Assembly (NCBI GenBank): GCA_902796815.1
Contig: CADBQL010000143.1
Coordinates: forward strand, 1-8,316
Origin: an uncultured Coriobacteriaceae bacterium
GTDB taxonomy: Bacteria; Actinomycetota; Coriobacteriia; Coriobacteriales; Eggerthellaceae
Length of the DNA stretch: 8,316 nucleotides
Reading direction: 5' to 3'
Part shown: in pieces, positions 1 to 6,437 of the stretch
How the letters are laid out: each line of letters starts with the position of its first letter
Numbering within the stretch: position 1 is the first letter of the stretch
Program-made: the position numbers and the translations under genes
Notes under the pieces: generated by a model
Database searches by the model: none
The model's input: only the letters and a program-made list of their open reading frames with translations
What the model was told of the DNA's origin: nothing

Positions 1-3000
1 GTCTGCTTGGCGAAAGCCGCGTTCGCAAACTTCGCAGTGAAGGTGTTCGATCCGGCCAATGTGCAGCTCGGCTGCTTCGTCGTTTTCGTCGTCTTTACCG
101 TTTCGGTTTCGACATGCGATTTATCCCTTGCACACGTGCGCGTAGCCGTGCATCTCGTCAGGTCATCAGACCATGCGTACGTCACCTTGCTCCATTTGTG
201 GCCAAGTGGCTTCGTGGCTACGGGTGCCGTTATCTGCTTGGTTCCCGCTGAATCGGTGAACATCTTGTCGCATGCAGGGCACGTCCAGTAAGCGGCGATG
301 CCGCCCTTGGTGCAGGTGGCGGGCACTTCAGCTGCGGTCGGTTTCTCGGGCAGGTCGTGAACTGCTTTCACTTCGCCGACGACTTCAATGATATCCAAGC
401 CGCCGAGGAGATCGGGATAAAGCCCGCCTTTCACGCCGTTGATCTTCACCGTCACATCGCGCGAGAAACAGTAGCCTTCGAGCGCTCGCACATCGCCCCA
501 GAGGGCGTACGAAGTGCCGCCGATGAATTCCCCCTGATAAGGATTGTTTGTAGCCCCGCTGGCGATTGCCGAGGAGGCGTCACCCTCGAGCCAGCCGGCA
601 TACCAACCCCATTCGTCGTTTTTGTCAAGGGTGTAGCGTGAATCGGTCGTCGATCCGACGGGCTTGTTGGTTTGCTTCCAGTAGACCCAATCCGACCCGT
701 CTTTCGTGGTTTCTGTGGCAGTGCCGCACACCGGCGGCTGAACCGTGATTTCGACCGCCTCGATGCATTCGAGCCATTTCGCATACAGCGTCGTGTCCTC
801 GTCCAGATTGGCGCCGAAGTCAAACTCCGTGCTGCAATCTGGGTCGGTGTAGTAGCCATGAACCCTGTACGTTTTGCCGCCATCCGCCAGTTCGCAGAAA
901 GTCTTTGCCTCGAGCTCGCCAGCGGCTTCCTCGCTCATTGCGCTAAATGTGTTACCCACGCTCTTGCCTTTGGGCACCTGCATCGTAGCGAGGGCGCCGC
1001 CATGGCCGTTGCCGCTAAACGTAACTGTGACGACTTCGCCGATGATCACGTTACCGCTTTCGGTGAGCGACGTTCCCTTCGTATAGCCCCAGCCCTTGGC
1101 AAACGTAATGGCGCCGTCAGGCACGTTTGTACCGCCCGTAGCCGACGCCGTTTCCAGATAGCCGCCGATGCTGAGGGCGCCTCCGATGTTGAAGCCCAAG
1201 TTGACGCCTTCCAACTTGAAAGAGCCCGACCCCTCTTCTGCGCCCACGATTGCGATGTTGCAGCCGTCAGCTGCGAGGACGCCGTCGACATCAGATTCCG
1301 TCGGTTTGATGACATTAGCGCCCGCGGTCTTGATGGTCAGATTGGGGAGCTTGCTGCAGATGCATGCGTTCATTGTGGAATCGAGTGGGTGGTTCGTGAT
1401 GGTTGCGTGGGTCAGCGTGAGCGTTGGTGTTGCAGCGGTAGGATTGAAGGCCGCCGTTCCCTCGCCGCATGTGATGGTGAGGTTCGTGCTGCTGAACTGC
1501 TCGCCGTTTACCCACAGGTCGTAGAGTTCGAACGGTTTCGTCCAAACGGTTTTGAACGTTGGGGCGACAAGTGTGGTGACGTCGATTAGCTCCGTGCCCG
1601 CATTCGTGGCGAGGAGGGTCCCGTCATCGGAGCCGGTCGTCTCCTTCCCGAAGGCGGACAGGTTCTGCCCGAGCTTGATGGTGGCGCCCTCGAGCGCGCT
1701 GCCACCGCCGGCGAAGAGCACCGAACCCGTGTCGAGCACGATGCTTCCGTCTGCATGCGCGCCGACGCCGGTCGCTTCGCCACCCGCGACCGTCAAACTG
1801 CCCACGCCCGTAAACGTCAGGTCGCTCGCCGCGTATATGCCATAGTTCGTGCCGGAATCGTTCCAGCTGGTCAGCGAGTTTTCTCCCGCTATGGCGATCG
1901 TCAGGTCTTCGACCGTGGTCGCGAGCGCAGCGTGGTGGGTCGCGTCGCCTTCGCCCTCGTAGCTGTAGCCGTTCAGCACGAGCGTCTTTGTCGTTTGGTC
2001 ATAGCTTACCGTGCCGTTGCCGAACACGTCAGAGGCGTTCACTACGTCCACCCGCTTGGCCCCGACCCAAATGCCGACGCCTTCCGGCAGGGCAAGCTGC
2101 GGTTCGCCGTTGTCACCGACGACCAAGACGTATTCAGCCGAGTCGCTTTTGAAGAACGACAAGGGGTCGGCGCCCGGGTTGCTCTCTGCAAAGCCGCTGA
2201 TGATGTCGAGCGGCATTTCGCCGGGCACGCCCCATTGGGTGATGCCGATGGTGGAGTCTGCTGCCAGGGCGCCCGTCACGGTGATGGGGTGGTCCATCGC
2301 GCCGCTCCAGCTCTGTCCGAAGACGTTGCTGTCCGCAACATGCTTGCCGTTGTCTCCCACGGTGTCGTTGCCGTCGATCGTGACGGCGCCACAAAGCGTG
2401 AAGGCCGCCGTGTTGGCTTCGGCGTATACACCCCCGCCGTTCCCGTGCGCCGAGTTATTGCAGATGGCACCGCCGGACATGTTGAGCAAGGACTTGTTGC
2501 CCAGGTTCACGCCGCCGCCCTGCCCGCTCGCAGCGTTTCCTGAGATAGCGCCTCCGGACATGTTCAGTGTGGCCGAGCTGTAAGCCATCACGCCGCCTCC
2601 GTCGCTCGCAGCACGGTTGCTGTTGATGGAGGCGTCTCCCTCCATGGCGAGGACGGTTTTAGCCGAGCCGATGTACACGCCACCTCCTGACCATCCGGCC
2701 GAATTGCGCGATACGGTTGATTGGCCCTTCATCGTGATAGGTATATCGGTGGCAATGAAGGAATGCGCCATGATGCCGCCGCCATGTTCTGAGGCGACGT
2801 TGTACATGATTGAGGTCTCATCTTCCATGCTCAAGGACGACGCGGTGTAAAGACCGAGACCTCCGCCATAGGCCGTTGCCAGGTTTCCCGATATGGACGA
2901 AGCGCCTTTCATGCTCACATTGCTTCGCTGCGCTTCCACGCCGCCGCCCATTCCGCTGTATGCGCTATCGCTTCCACCGGCGAAGTTGCCGCTGATGTGG

Positions 3001-3806
3001 GCGTTTCCGTCCATGTTCAGTGTGGCGGAGTACATGAAGATGCCGCCGCCATCACTGTCGCTGACGTTGCCGCAGATAGCTGAAGTGCCCAGCATGTCGA
3101 CGACTCCGTTGGGCTTGATCGCCACGCCTCCGCCGCCACCGTTGTTGTCGCCTCCATCGTTAGCATGGTTGTCGCAGATACTTCCGCCCGACATAACAAG
3201 ATGCGCGCCACTCTCAACAAGTACGCCGCCGCCACCAAAGTATCTCTGGTTATCGTATTGCGACGCCGCATATCCGCCCGTGATGATGCCGCCTGTGACG
3301 GTAACTGTCTCCTGCGAGGCGGAAAGGGGATCTGCGAACGAGAATGCAGGCGCGTGCTCGGCATTTGGTCTGCTGTCCGTGATGGTTAGCGCGCCTGCTA
3401 CGTTGAACACCGAACCGCCTTCTACGGCCTCTGCCGAATCGCCGAGCCCGCGGTCGACGATGTGTCCGTTGAGGTCGAGCGACACGGCGACACCCGCGGG
3501 CACCACGAGCGCGTCGAGCTCATGCGTGCCGCCGCCCGTGCCATATTTCAGATCGGAAGTCAGCTTGATGCTGCTTCCGCCTTCCTGCAGCAGCTCGTAG
3601 AGCTGGCTCCAGGTTGCGGCTTCGATAACTGGCTGCTCGCCAGCTTCCATTGCGGCAAAGTCGCTCTCGGCTGGCATGAGCGGTGCTGAATTGTTGTCAG
3701 CAGCATCGGTTTCGTCCGCAAATACTAATGTGGGCGCAATCGAAGATGCGGCGAGGGCCATAATCGAGAACAGCAGGACGAGCATGAGATGCTGACGGCG
3801 GTTCAT
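1..3806 (-). CDS. Large secreted modular surface protein (beta-helix adhesin-like), 3' end outside window
   Basis: The frame is open from ATG at 3806 to the left edge, 1268 codons with no stop, so the C-terminus is missing. GAGGAGG ends four bases before the ATG and supports this start. Residues 1-30 form a signal peptide: MNRR, a hydrophobic stretch, then VFA before DETDA. Residues 191-480 carry ten GGG(V/I/L) turns spaced 27-34 residues, with NMSGGAISGN-like strands, as in right-handed beta-helix (pectin-lyase-like) surface proteins. Residues 632-700 (GIYAASDLTFTGVGSLTV) resemble a second beta-helical, carbohydrate-binding-type module. Residues 926-1011, ending in GYYTDPDCSTEF and TTLYAKW, match the InlB B-repeat pattern. 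Residues 1012-1125 form another beta-rich unit with ALWGDV. Residues 1160-1250 hold Cys/His repeats (CPAC, LGHKW, TATRTC). Probable role is adhesion or glycan contact at the cell surface; the ligand is unknown. No catalytic motif was recognised. The reading frame is certain, the function is inferred. Confidence 0.9.
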   Translation of the reverse strand, partial: MNRRQHLMLVLLFSIMALAASSIAPTLVFADETDAADNNSAPLMPAESDFAAMEAGEQPVIEAATWSQLYELLQEGGSSIKLTSDLKYGTGGGTHELDALVVPAGVAVSLDLNGHIVDRGLGDSAEAVEGGSVFNVAGALTITDSRPNAEHAPAFSFADPLSASQETVTVTGGIITGGYAASQYDNQRYFGGGGVLVESGAHLVMSGGSICDNHANDGGDNNGGGGGVAIKPNGVVDMLGTSAICGNVSDSDGGGIFMYSATLNMDGNAHISGNFAGGSDSAYSGMGGGVEAQRSNVSMKGASSISGNLATAYGGGLGLYTASSLSMEDETSIMYNVASEHGGGIMAHSFIATDIPITMKGQSTVSRNSAGWSGGGVYIGSAKTVLAMEGDASINSNRAASDGGGVMAYSSATLNMSGGAISGNAASGQGGGVNLGNKSLLNMSGGAICNNSAHGNGGGVYAEANTAAFTLCGAVTIDGNDTVGDNGKHVADSNVFGQSWSGAMDHPITVTGALAADSTIGITQWGVPGEMPLDIISGFAESNPGADPLSFFKSDSAEYVLVVGDNGEPQLALPEGVGIWVGAKRVDVVNASDVFGNGTVSYDQTTKTLVLNGYSYEGEGDATHHAALATTVEDLTIAIAGENSLTSWNDSGTNYGIYAASDLTFTGVGSLTVAGGEATGVGAHADGSIVLDTGSVLFAGGGSALEGATIKLGQNLSAFGKETTGSDDGTLLATNAGTELIDVTTLVAPTFKTVWTKPFELYDLWVNGEQFSSTNLTITCGEGTAAFNPTAATPTLTLTHATITNHPLDSTMNACICSKLPNLTIKTAGANVIKPTESDVDGVLAADGCNIAIVGAEEGSGSFKLEGVNLGFNIGGALSIGGYLETASATGGTNVPDGAITFAKGWGYTKGTSLTESGNVIIGEVVTVTFSGNGHGGALATMQVPKGKSVGNTFSAMSEEAAGELEAKTFCELADGGKTYRVHGYYTDPDCSTEFDFGANLDEDTTLYAKWLECIEAVEITVQPPVCGTATETTKDGSDWVYWKQTNKPVGSTTDSRYTLDKNDEWGWYAGWLEGDASSAIASGATNNPYQGEFIGGTSYALWGDVRALEGYCFSRDVTVKINGVKGGLYPDLLGGLDIIEVVGEVKAVHDLPEKPTAAEVPATCTKGGIAAYWTCPACDKMFTDSAGTKQITAPVATKPLGHKWSKVTYAWSDDLTRCTATRTCARDKSHVETETVKTTKTTKQPSCTLAGSNTFTAKFANAAFAKQ
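60..315 (-). other. Cys/His-containing repeat region of the surface protein
   Basis: Residues 1165-1248 carry C1165, C1176 and C1179 (CPAC), then LGHKW at 1201-1205, C1219, C1225, H1231 and C1248. The pattern of a CxxC knuckle, an LGH linker and a TATRTC...HVETET segment recurs as a C-terminal repeat in large surface proteins of gut Coriobacteriia and Firmicutes. Metal binding or disulfide bonding is possible, but neither is shown by the sequence. More copies probably follow beyond the left edge, since a fresh repeat seems to begin at C1248. Confidence 0.55.
774..1031 (-). other. InlB B-repeat-like domain of the surface protein
   Basis: Residues about 926-1011 run from VTVTFSGNGHGG through MQVPKGKSV to GYYTDPDCSTEF and DEDTTLYAKW. 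This is the usual layout of the Listeria-Bacteroides/InlB B repeat (VTF..NG, V..G..V, G(W/Y)YTD, T.LYAKW). The insert between the first and second halves (residues 955-982) is longer than typical. Such domains are stalk or spacer modules in surface proteins, so this supports a cell-surface location. Confidence 0.7.
2367..3236 (-). repeat. Ten-copy Gly-rich beta-helix repeat inside the surface protein
   Basis: The residue after each Gly-triplet falls at 195, 228, 256, 290, 317, 345, 377, 406, 433 and 460. Steps are therefore 33, 28, 34, 27, 28, 32, 29, 27 and 27 residues. Between triplets the usual pattern is a short strand, then (N/S)M, a Gly-rich turn, and S(I/A)I or SIS followed by (G/N)N. 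The copies share the protein pattern, but their DNA has diverged, so this is an old repeat array and not a recent tandem expansion. Confidence 0.8.
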
Positions 3807-4185
3807 GTTTCCTCCTCGTGCGATGGGGCAGCGGGATGTTTGCCACCTTTATTTTCGCAGAAGAAACGGCTTGCGAGCAAGGGTTTGAGCGTGCCTGGAT
3901 CTTGTTTGCGCCAGAGATAGGCTGGCCAATGCGAGCATGGTGGCACTGTGTTGTGGATGATGCCGCTCAGGTTCAAAAAAGATAGCGCTTCTGCTAGAAA
4001 ACAGATTGTATCGAGACGTTTGCTGTGGTACTTGCAGCCGTAGCAACCGTGCTTGCAAACAGGGTCTGTTTCTTGAAACCCGTCATATTGGGAATCTACC
4101 TAACAATGATGTGTGGCAGGGGATGGTACCATGAGGGCTGCTGGGAAACTAAACGTAAGGAGCGAATAAAGGTAAGGAGCGAAAG
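3807..4185. promoter_or_regulatory. Divergent intergenic region between the surface-protein gene and the small plus-strand gene
   Basis: No convincing gene lies in these 379 bases. For the plus-strand gene, a candidate promoter is TTGAAA at 4073-4078 and TACCTA at 4097-4102, with an 18-base spacer. The -35 sits inside an inverted repeat, GTTTC/GAAAC at 4068-4079. For the minus-strand surface-protein gene I found no good -35/-10 pair. On the minus strand, a weak 4-bp stem (TAGC/GCTA, plus coordinates 3983-3996) is followed by a T-rich run at 3975-3980. It could act as an attenuator in a long leader, but that is speculative. Confidence 0.35.
4155..4183 (+). promoter_or_regulatory. Duplicated Shine-Dalgarno segment before the small gene
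   Basis: The 12-mer GTAAGGAGCGAA occurs at 4155-4166 and again at 4172-4183, a 17-base period. The downstream AAGGAG (4174-4179) is six bases before the ATG at 4186, ideal spacing. The upstream copy is too far to serve this start directly and has no start codon of its own at the right distance. This looks like a small tandem duplication, possibly offering a standby ribosome site. Confidence 0.6.
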
Positions 4186-4476
4186 ATGCTCAACGGCACG
4201 TATGATGTCGTCGCGAACACGCGTATCGGTGATATCAAAGCTGTCATAACGCTGGAGGAAAAGGCTGGCAAGCTGATGGCCACCGCCAAGGCGCGGGGCT
4301 TGAAGAAGAAGGTCGAGGGCCAGGCGAACGGGGACGCCTTCTCGTTCAAGGGCGAAATAAAAATCCTGAAGAAGACACTGCGCTACGATATCCGCGGCGA
4401 GGTCGTCGAAAACTTCATCATCGCTTCGGCCAGCACGAATGTCGGCGAAATCGCCATCGAAGGCGTACGTCGATGA
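4186..4476 (+). CDS. Small hypothetical protein, predicted all-beta
   Basis: This gene encodes 96 residues from ATG at 4186, six bases after AAGGAG, to TGA at 4474. The product begins MLNGTYDVVANTRIGDIKA and ends GEIAIEGVRR. It has no signal peptide and no membrane segment. Short alternating hydrophobic strands separated by Gly, Asp or Asn turns suggest a small beta-sandwich or barrel. A Lys-rich centre (residues 31-43, KARGLKKKVEGQ) and another Lys cluster at 57-63 make the middle basic. No Cys or His is present, so metal or haem binding by those side chains is unlikely. I do not recognise a function. A soluble ligand-binding or housekeeping accessory role would be a guess. The good ribosome site and clean coding pattern argue that it is real. 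It stands alone, divergent from the surface-protein gene. Confidence 0.75.
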   Translation: MLNGTYDVVANTRIGDIKAVITLEEKAGKLMATAKARGLKKKVEGQANGDAFSFKGEIKILKKTLRYDIRGEVVENFIIASASTNVGEIAIEGVRR

Positions 4477-4561
4477 GATGACGGCAGAACCATTCCCGTC
4501 ACGTTGAGGTGACAGCAGAACCGGGTGGTGATGCGGGGCGGTAGGGCCGGGAGAGACGTTT

Positions 4562-4575
4562 CGCGCATATGCGCG
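4562..4575. repeat. 14-bp perfect palindrome
   Basis: CGCGCATATGCGCG reads identically on both strands and is flanked by TTT on the left and CAAA on the right. It could be a dimer-binding site. It sits about 90 bases after the small gene and far from any start codon, so no target gene can be named. Confidence 0.4.
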
Positions 4576-4921
4576 CAAAGCGTTCGCCTCCGCCGGGACG
4601 CTCGGAGCGGCGGCGTTGTGAGCGAGCTTTTCGTGCCCGAAACATCGGCATCTGCACAAAATATGCCATGCTTGGACATGGCGAAATGTCTGGTCTTGGT
4701 CTTGCCCCCCCAACCGTCGTTGCAGATAACATTTCTGACATTGTATACGTATTGCAGGCCCAGTCCGTCTCGCATTCTCAGAAGGCTTCGCAAACTTGTT
4801 GTCCAGCGTCAAGTTTCTAGTGGGGGCTACCCAATTGTCCGAATGCCGGTAATGTTAGACGAAACCAGGTGAACATCCTCCACCCATGACTTAGCCAGGC
4901 TAATATCAGCAGTGCTTTGGT

Positions 4922-4942
4922 AAAAAAGAAGGCTTGCAAGCC
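4922..4942 (-). terminator. Candidate intrinsic terminator of the minus-strand methyltransferase-like gene
   Basis: Read on the minus strand, the palindrome GGCTTGCAAGCC is followed at once by TTCTTTTTT. Only a 4-bp stem with a four-base loop can form, which is weak, but the T tract is good and unusual in this GC-rich setting. It lies about 220 bases beyond the stop codon at 5166 and could finish transcripts that pass the stronger hairpin at 5039-5077. Confidence 0.4.
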
Positions 4943-5038
4943 CGAAGCTGATTGTGCGTATAACGGGCATCAATGTTGACCCGGCCGGTGAGGGTCATGA
5001 TAAACATCGAGTTCATCTTGGCGGCGGGGCAGACGTGA

Positions 5039-5077
5039 GCGACGCGACAACGGGCTTCAGCGCCGTTGTCGCGTCGC
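5039..5077 (-). terminator. Strong hairpin, perfect 15-bp stem, downstream of the methyltransferase-like gene
   Basis: The left arm GCGACGCGACAACGG (5039-5053) is perfectly complementary to the right arm at 5063-5077. The inner bases can add two more pairs around a TTCA loop with one bulged G. It lies 88 bases after the stop codon of the minus-strand gene. There is no T tract on either side, so it is not a classical intrinsic terminator. In GC-rich actinobacteria stem-only terminators or 3'-end stabilisers are plausible, and it could work for either strand. Confidence 0.5.
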
Positions 5078-5165
5078 GCGGAGATAATGGATAGCGGTTT
5101 GGCAAGCAACTTGGTGCGATATCGCCAGCTCGGCAAACGCCTCATGACAAAATGCGGTATGTCAG

Positions 5166-6278
5166 TTAGTGCACCTGGTAGTCGATGGTTGCTTGCACCA
5201 TAGCATCGACGTTTTCCTTTCTGGCGTTTAATGGGCAATCGCACCCCGAGCTTACGATGAGACCGGTCGAGCTTCCCACATCGTCGATGAGTTTAGTCAC
5301 GTAGTCGTACGTTTCGCTTTCGCTGCCCATGGCCAAAAGCGTTGCAGGCACATCGCCCTGGATAGCCATGTGGTCGCCGAGTACTTCGCGCGCCAGGCGG
5401 ATGTCAGTCGAGCCGTCGAGCATGAGCAGGCATTTACGCGCTGGCAGCTCGCGCAGCGTCTCGAGTTCGCTGTCCCACGGCGAGTCAAAATGCAAGATGG
5501 GCAGCACGCCGCGCTCGATGGCGGCGTTCACGTACTTCACCTCGTAGGGCCAGACGAATTCCATGAACGCTTCATGGCTCATCAGGTTCGGTGCTGCGCG
5601 CCATCCACCCACCCACGTGCCGATCGGCTTGTTGGTTTCGAGCGTCTTGCAGAAGTTGGCGAAGCTGAATTCGAACGCCTTGTCCATAGCGGCTTTCACC
5701 AGCTCGGGCTCGTCCATGATGTCGATGAAGAAATTCATGAGTGTGCGGGCGCCGCAGAAGCCTTCGATTGGCGTGCCGCCCAGAGCGCCGTTGATGACTG
5801 CCACGTCAGCTTCTTCCTTGATGCGCGCGTTGACGCCGGCGCGCTGGGGAGCGAGTGCGGCCATCTTGCCGAGGGGGTCGCCGATTCTTTCCTTCATGAA
5901 GCGCGCGGCCCACGGACCGTAGCCTTCGTCGATGATAGTCTGGTAGTCTTCCTCAGTCATGAGCTCCTTCTCGTCGAGTTGCCACAGCTCGTCGTCGGGC
6001 AGATCCTCGCCAGGAAGCTTGATCTGCGAAAGCCACAGGATGGACAGGCCATACGGGTTCTGCACCGGGTTGTGCATGGTGTCGATACCGGGATGGTCAT
6101 GCAGGAAGTCGATTACGGCTGTCGTGGCACGCTCGATCTTTGTTAGGGCGTCGGCGATGCTCAAACCCTGAGCTCGCGCGATGTAGGCCGGGCCGCTATA
6201 CGAAAAGGGAATCTTGTCGACTTTTTTCATGCTAATTGCATCAAGTGTGCGTTGAAGGCGTTCTTCGTAAAGACTCAT
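5166..6278 (-). CDS. Uroporphyrinogen decarboxylase (URO-D) family protein, probable methyltransferase
   Basis: This gene encodes 370 residues from ATG at 6278, with AAGGAG five bases upstream. The length fits the URO-D superfamily, which includes haem enzyme HemE and the cobalamin:coenzyme methyltransferases MtaA/MtbA and relatives. The HemE N-terminal arginine signature is not evident, and no haem gene adjoins. The C-terminal part shows ILHFDSPWD (H263, D265) and SSGCDCPLNARKENVDAM (C346, C348). These fit the zinc-site layout of MtaA-type enzymes (His-x-Cys ... Cys), with the first Cys replaced by Asp265. Cytoplasmic; no signal peptide or membrane segment. The likely role is transfer of a methyl group from or to a corrinoid protein during use of a methylated or methoxylated compound, but substrate and partner are unknown and no corrinoid protein lies in the window. 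It is transcribed divergently from the PucR-type regulator, which probably controls it. Family assignment is firm, function inferred. Confidence 0.85.
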   Translation of the reverse strand: MSLYEERLQRTLDAISMKKVDKIPFSYSGPAYIARAQGLSIADALTKIERATTAVIDFLHDHPGIDTMHNPVQNPYGLSILWLSQIKLPGEDLPDDELWQLDEKELMTEEDYQTIIDEGYGPWAARFMKERIGDPLGKMAALAPQRAGVNARIKEEADVAVINGALGGTPIEGFCGARTLMNFFIDIMDEPELVKAAMDKAFEFSFANFCKTLETNKPIGTWVGGWRAAPNLMSHEAFMEFVWPYEVKYVNAAIERGVLPILHFDSPWDSELETLRELPARKCLLMLDGSTDIRLAREVLGDHMAIQGDVPATLLAMGSESETYDYVTKLIDDVGSSTGLIVSSGCDCPLNARKENVDAMVQATIDYQVH

Positions 6279-6437
6279 GACAACTCCTTATGTAATTGCC
6301 CTTGATTGCTGGTTAGTTGCCGCGACTTGTTACATCGTATACAGTTGGAAACAACAAGTAATCAGGCGAGAATGAGATTATTGAATAAAAAATTTGTGCT
6401 AAATGCACAAATATATATCGTGAAGGACGGGAGCGTT
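6279..6437. promoter_or_regulatory. Divergent promoter/operator region between methyltransferase-like gene and PucR regulator
   Basis: These 159 bases are markedly more AT-rich than the flanking genes, above all at 6371-6420. A weak plus-strand promoter candidate is TTGGAA (6345-6350) and GAGAAT (6368-6373), with a 17-base spacer. I found no convincing minus-strand promoter. Besides the operator-like repeat listed separately, ACTTGTT (6325-6331) and AACAAGT (6353-6359) form a widely spaced inverted pair. Both genes probably start from here, an arrangement typical of a regulator controlling its neighbour. Confidence 0.5.
6392..6412. promoter_or_regulatory. Operator-like inverted repeat upstream of the PucR regulator
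   Basis: Perfect 8-bp arms ATTTGTGC (6392-6399) and GCACAAAT (6405-6412) flank the five-base centre TAAAT. The symmetry and 21-bp span suit a dimeric helix-turn-helix protein. The site lies 26 to 46 bases before the chosen start codon at 6438, so binding could repress the regulator's own gene, activate the divergent gene, or both. That the adjacent PucR protein binds here is inference. Confidence 0.5.

Larger units (their letters stand above)
4477..5165. other. Gene-poor intergenic region with several structured elements
   Basis: I find no gene I can support in these 689 bases. The open frames on both strands lack good ribosome sites and family resemblance. Directly after the stop is a short inverted repeat, TGACGG/CCGTCA (4479-4501), without a T tract. 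It overlaps an imperfect direct repeat, TGAC(G/A)GCAGAACC, at 4479-4491 and 4510-4522. Further along are a G-rich run, a 14-bp palindrome, GCCATG/CATGGC at 4665-4682, TGACCC/GGGTCA at 4977-4997 and two terminator-like hairpins listed separately. A decayed gene between 4560 and 4880 cannot be excluded. Confidence 0.5.

Noticed and set aside
672..1589. 305-codon plus-strand open frame
   Set aside because: It lies opposite the surface-protein gene, lacks a ribosome site and reads as a low-complexity antisense shadow; the minus frame has coherent domains throughout.
1755..2583. Overlapping plus-strand open frames of 262 and 190 codons
   Set aside because: Both are antisense to the beta-helix and the following segment of the surface protein, and their Pro/Ala/Arg-rich products match no family.
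2367..3236. CRISPR-like or DNA tandem array
   Set aside because: The repetition is at protein level with unequal spacing and diverged DNA; there are no identical repeats with unique spacers.
4096..4812. 238-codon minus-strand open frame
   Set aside because: It runs antisense across the small gene, which has a good ribosome site; the product shows no domain and no start signal.
4525..4872. Plus-strand open frames of 115 and 83 codons
   Set aside because: No ribosome site, no recognisable family and irregular composition. A decayed gene is possible but I cannot support it.
4906..5244. 112-codon minus-strand open frame overlapping the end of the methyltransferase-like gene
   Set aside because: It starts inside that gene in another frame, crosses the strong hairpin, and has a basic product without domain features.
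5370..6146. 258-codon plus-strand open frame
   Set aside because: Antisense shadow of the URO-D-family gene, which has a clear family match and a good ribosome site.
5166..6278. Haem-pathway HemE
   Set aside because: The Cys/His-type C-terminal motif, absence of haem neighbours and pairing with a PucR regulator fit the methyltransferase branch better.
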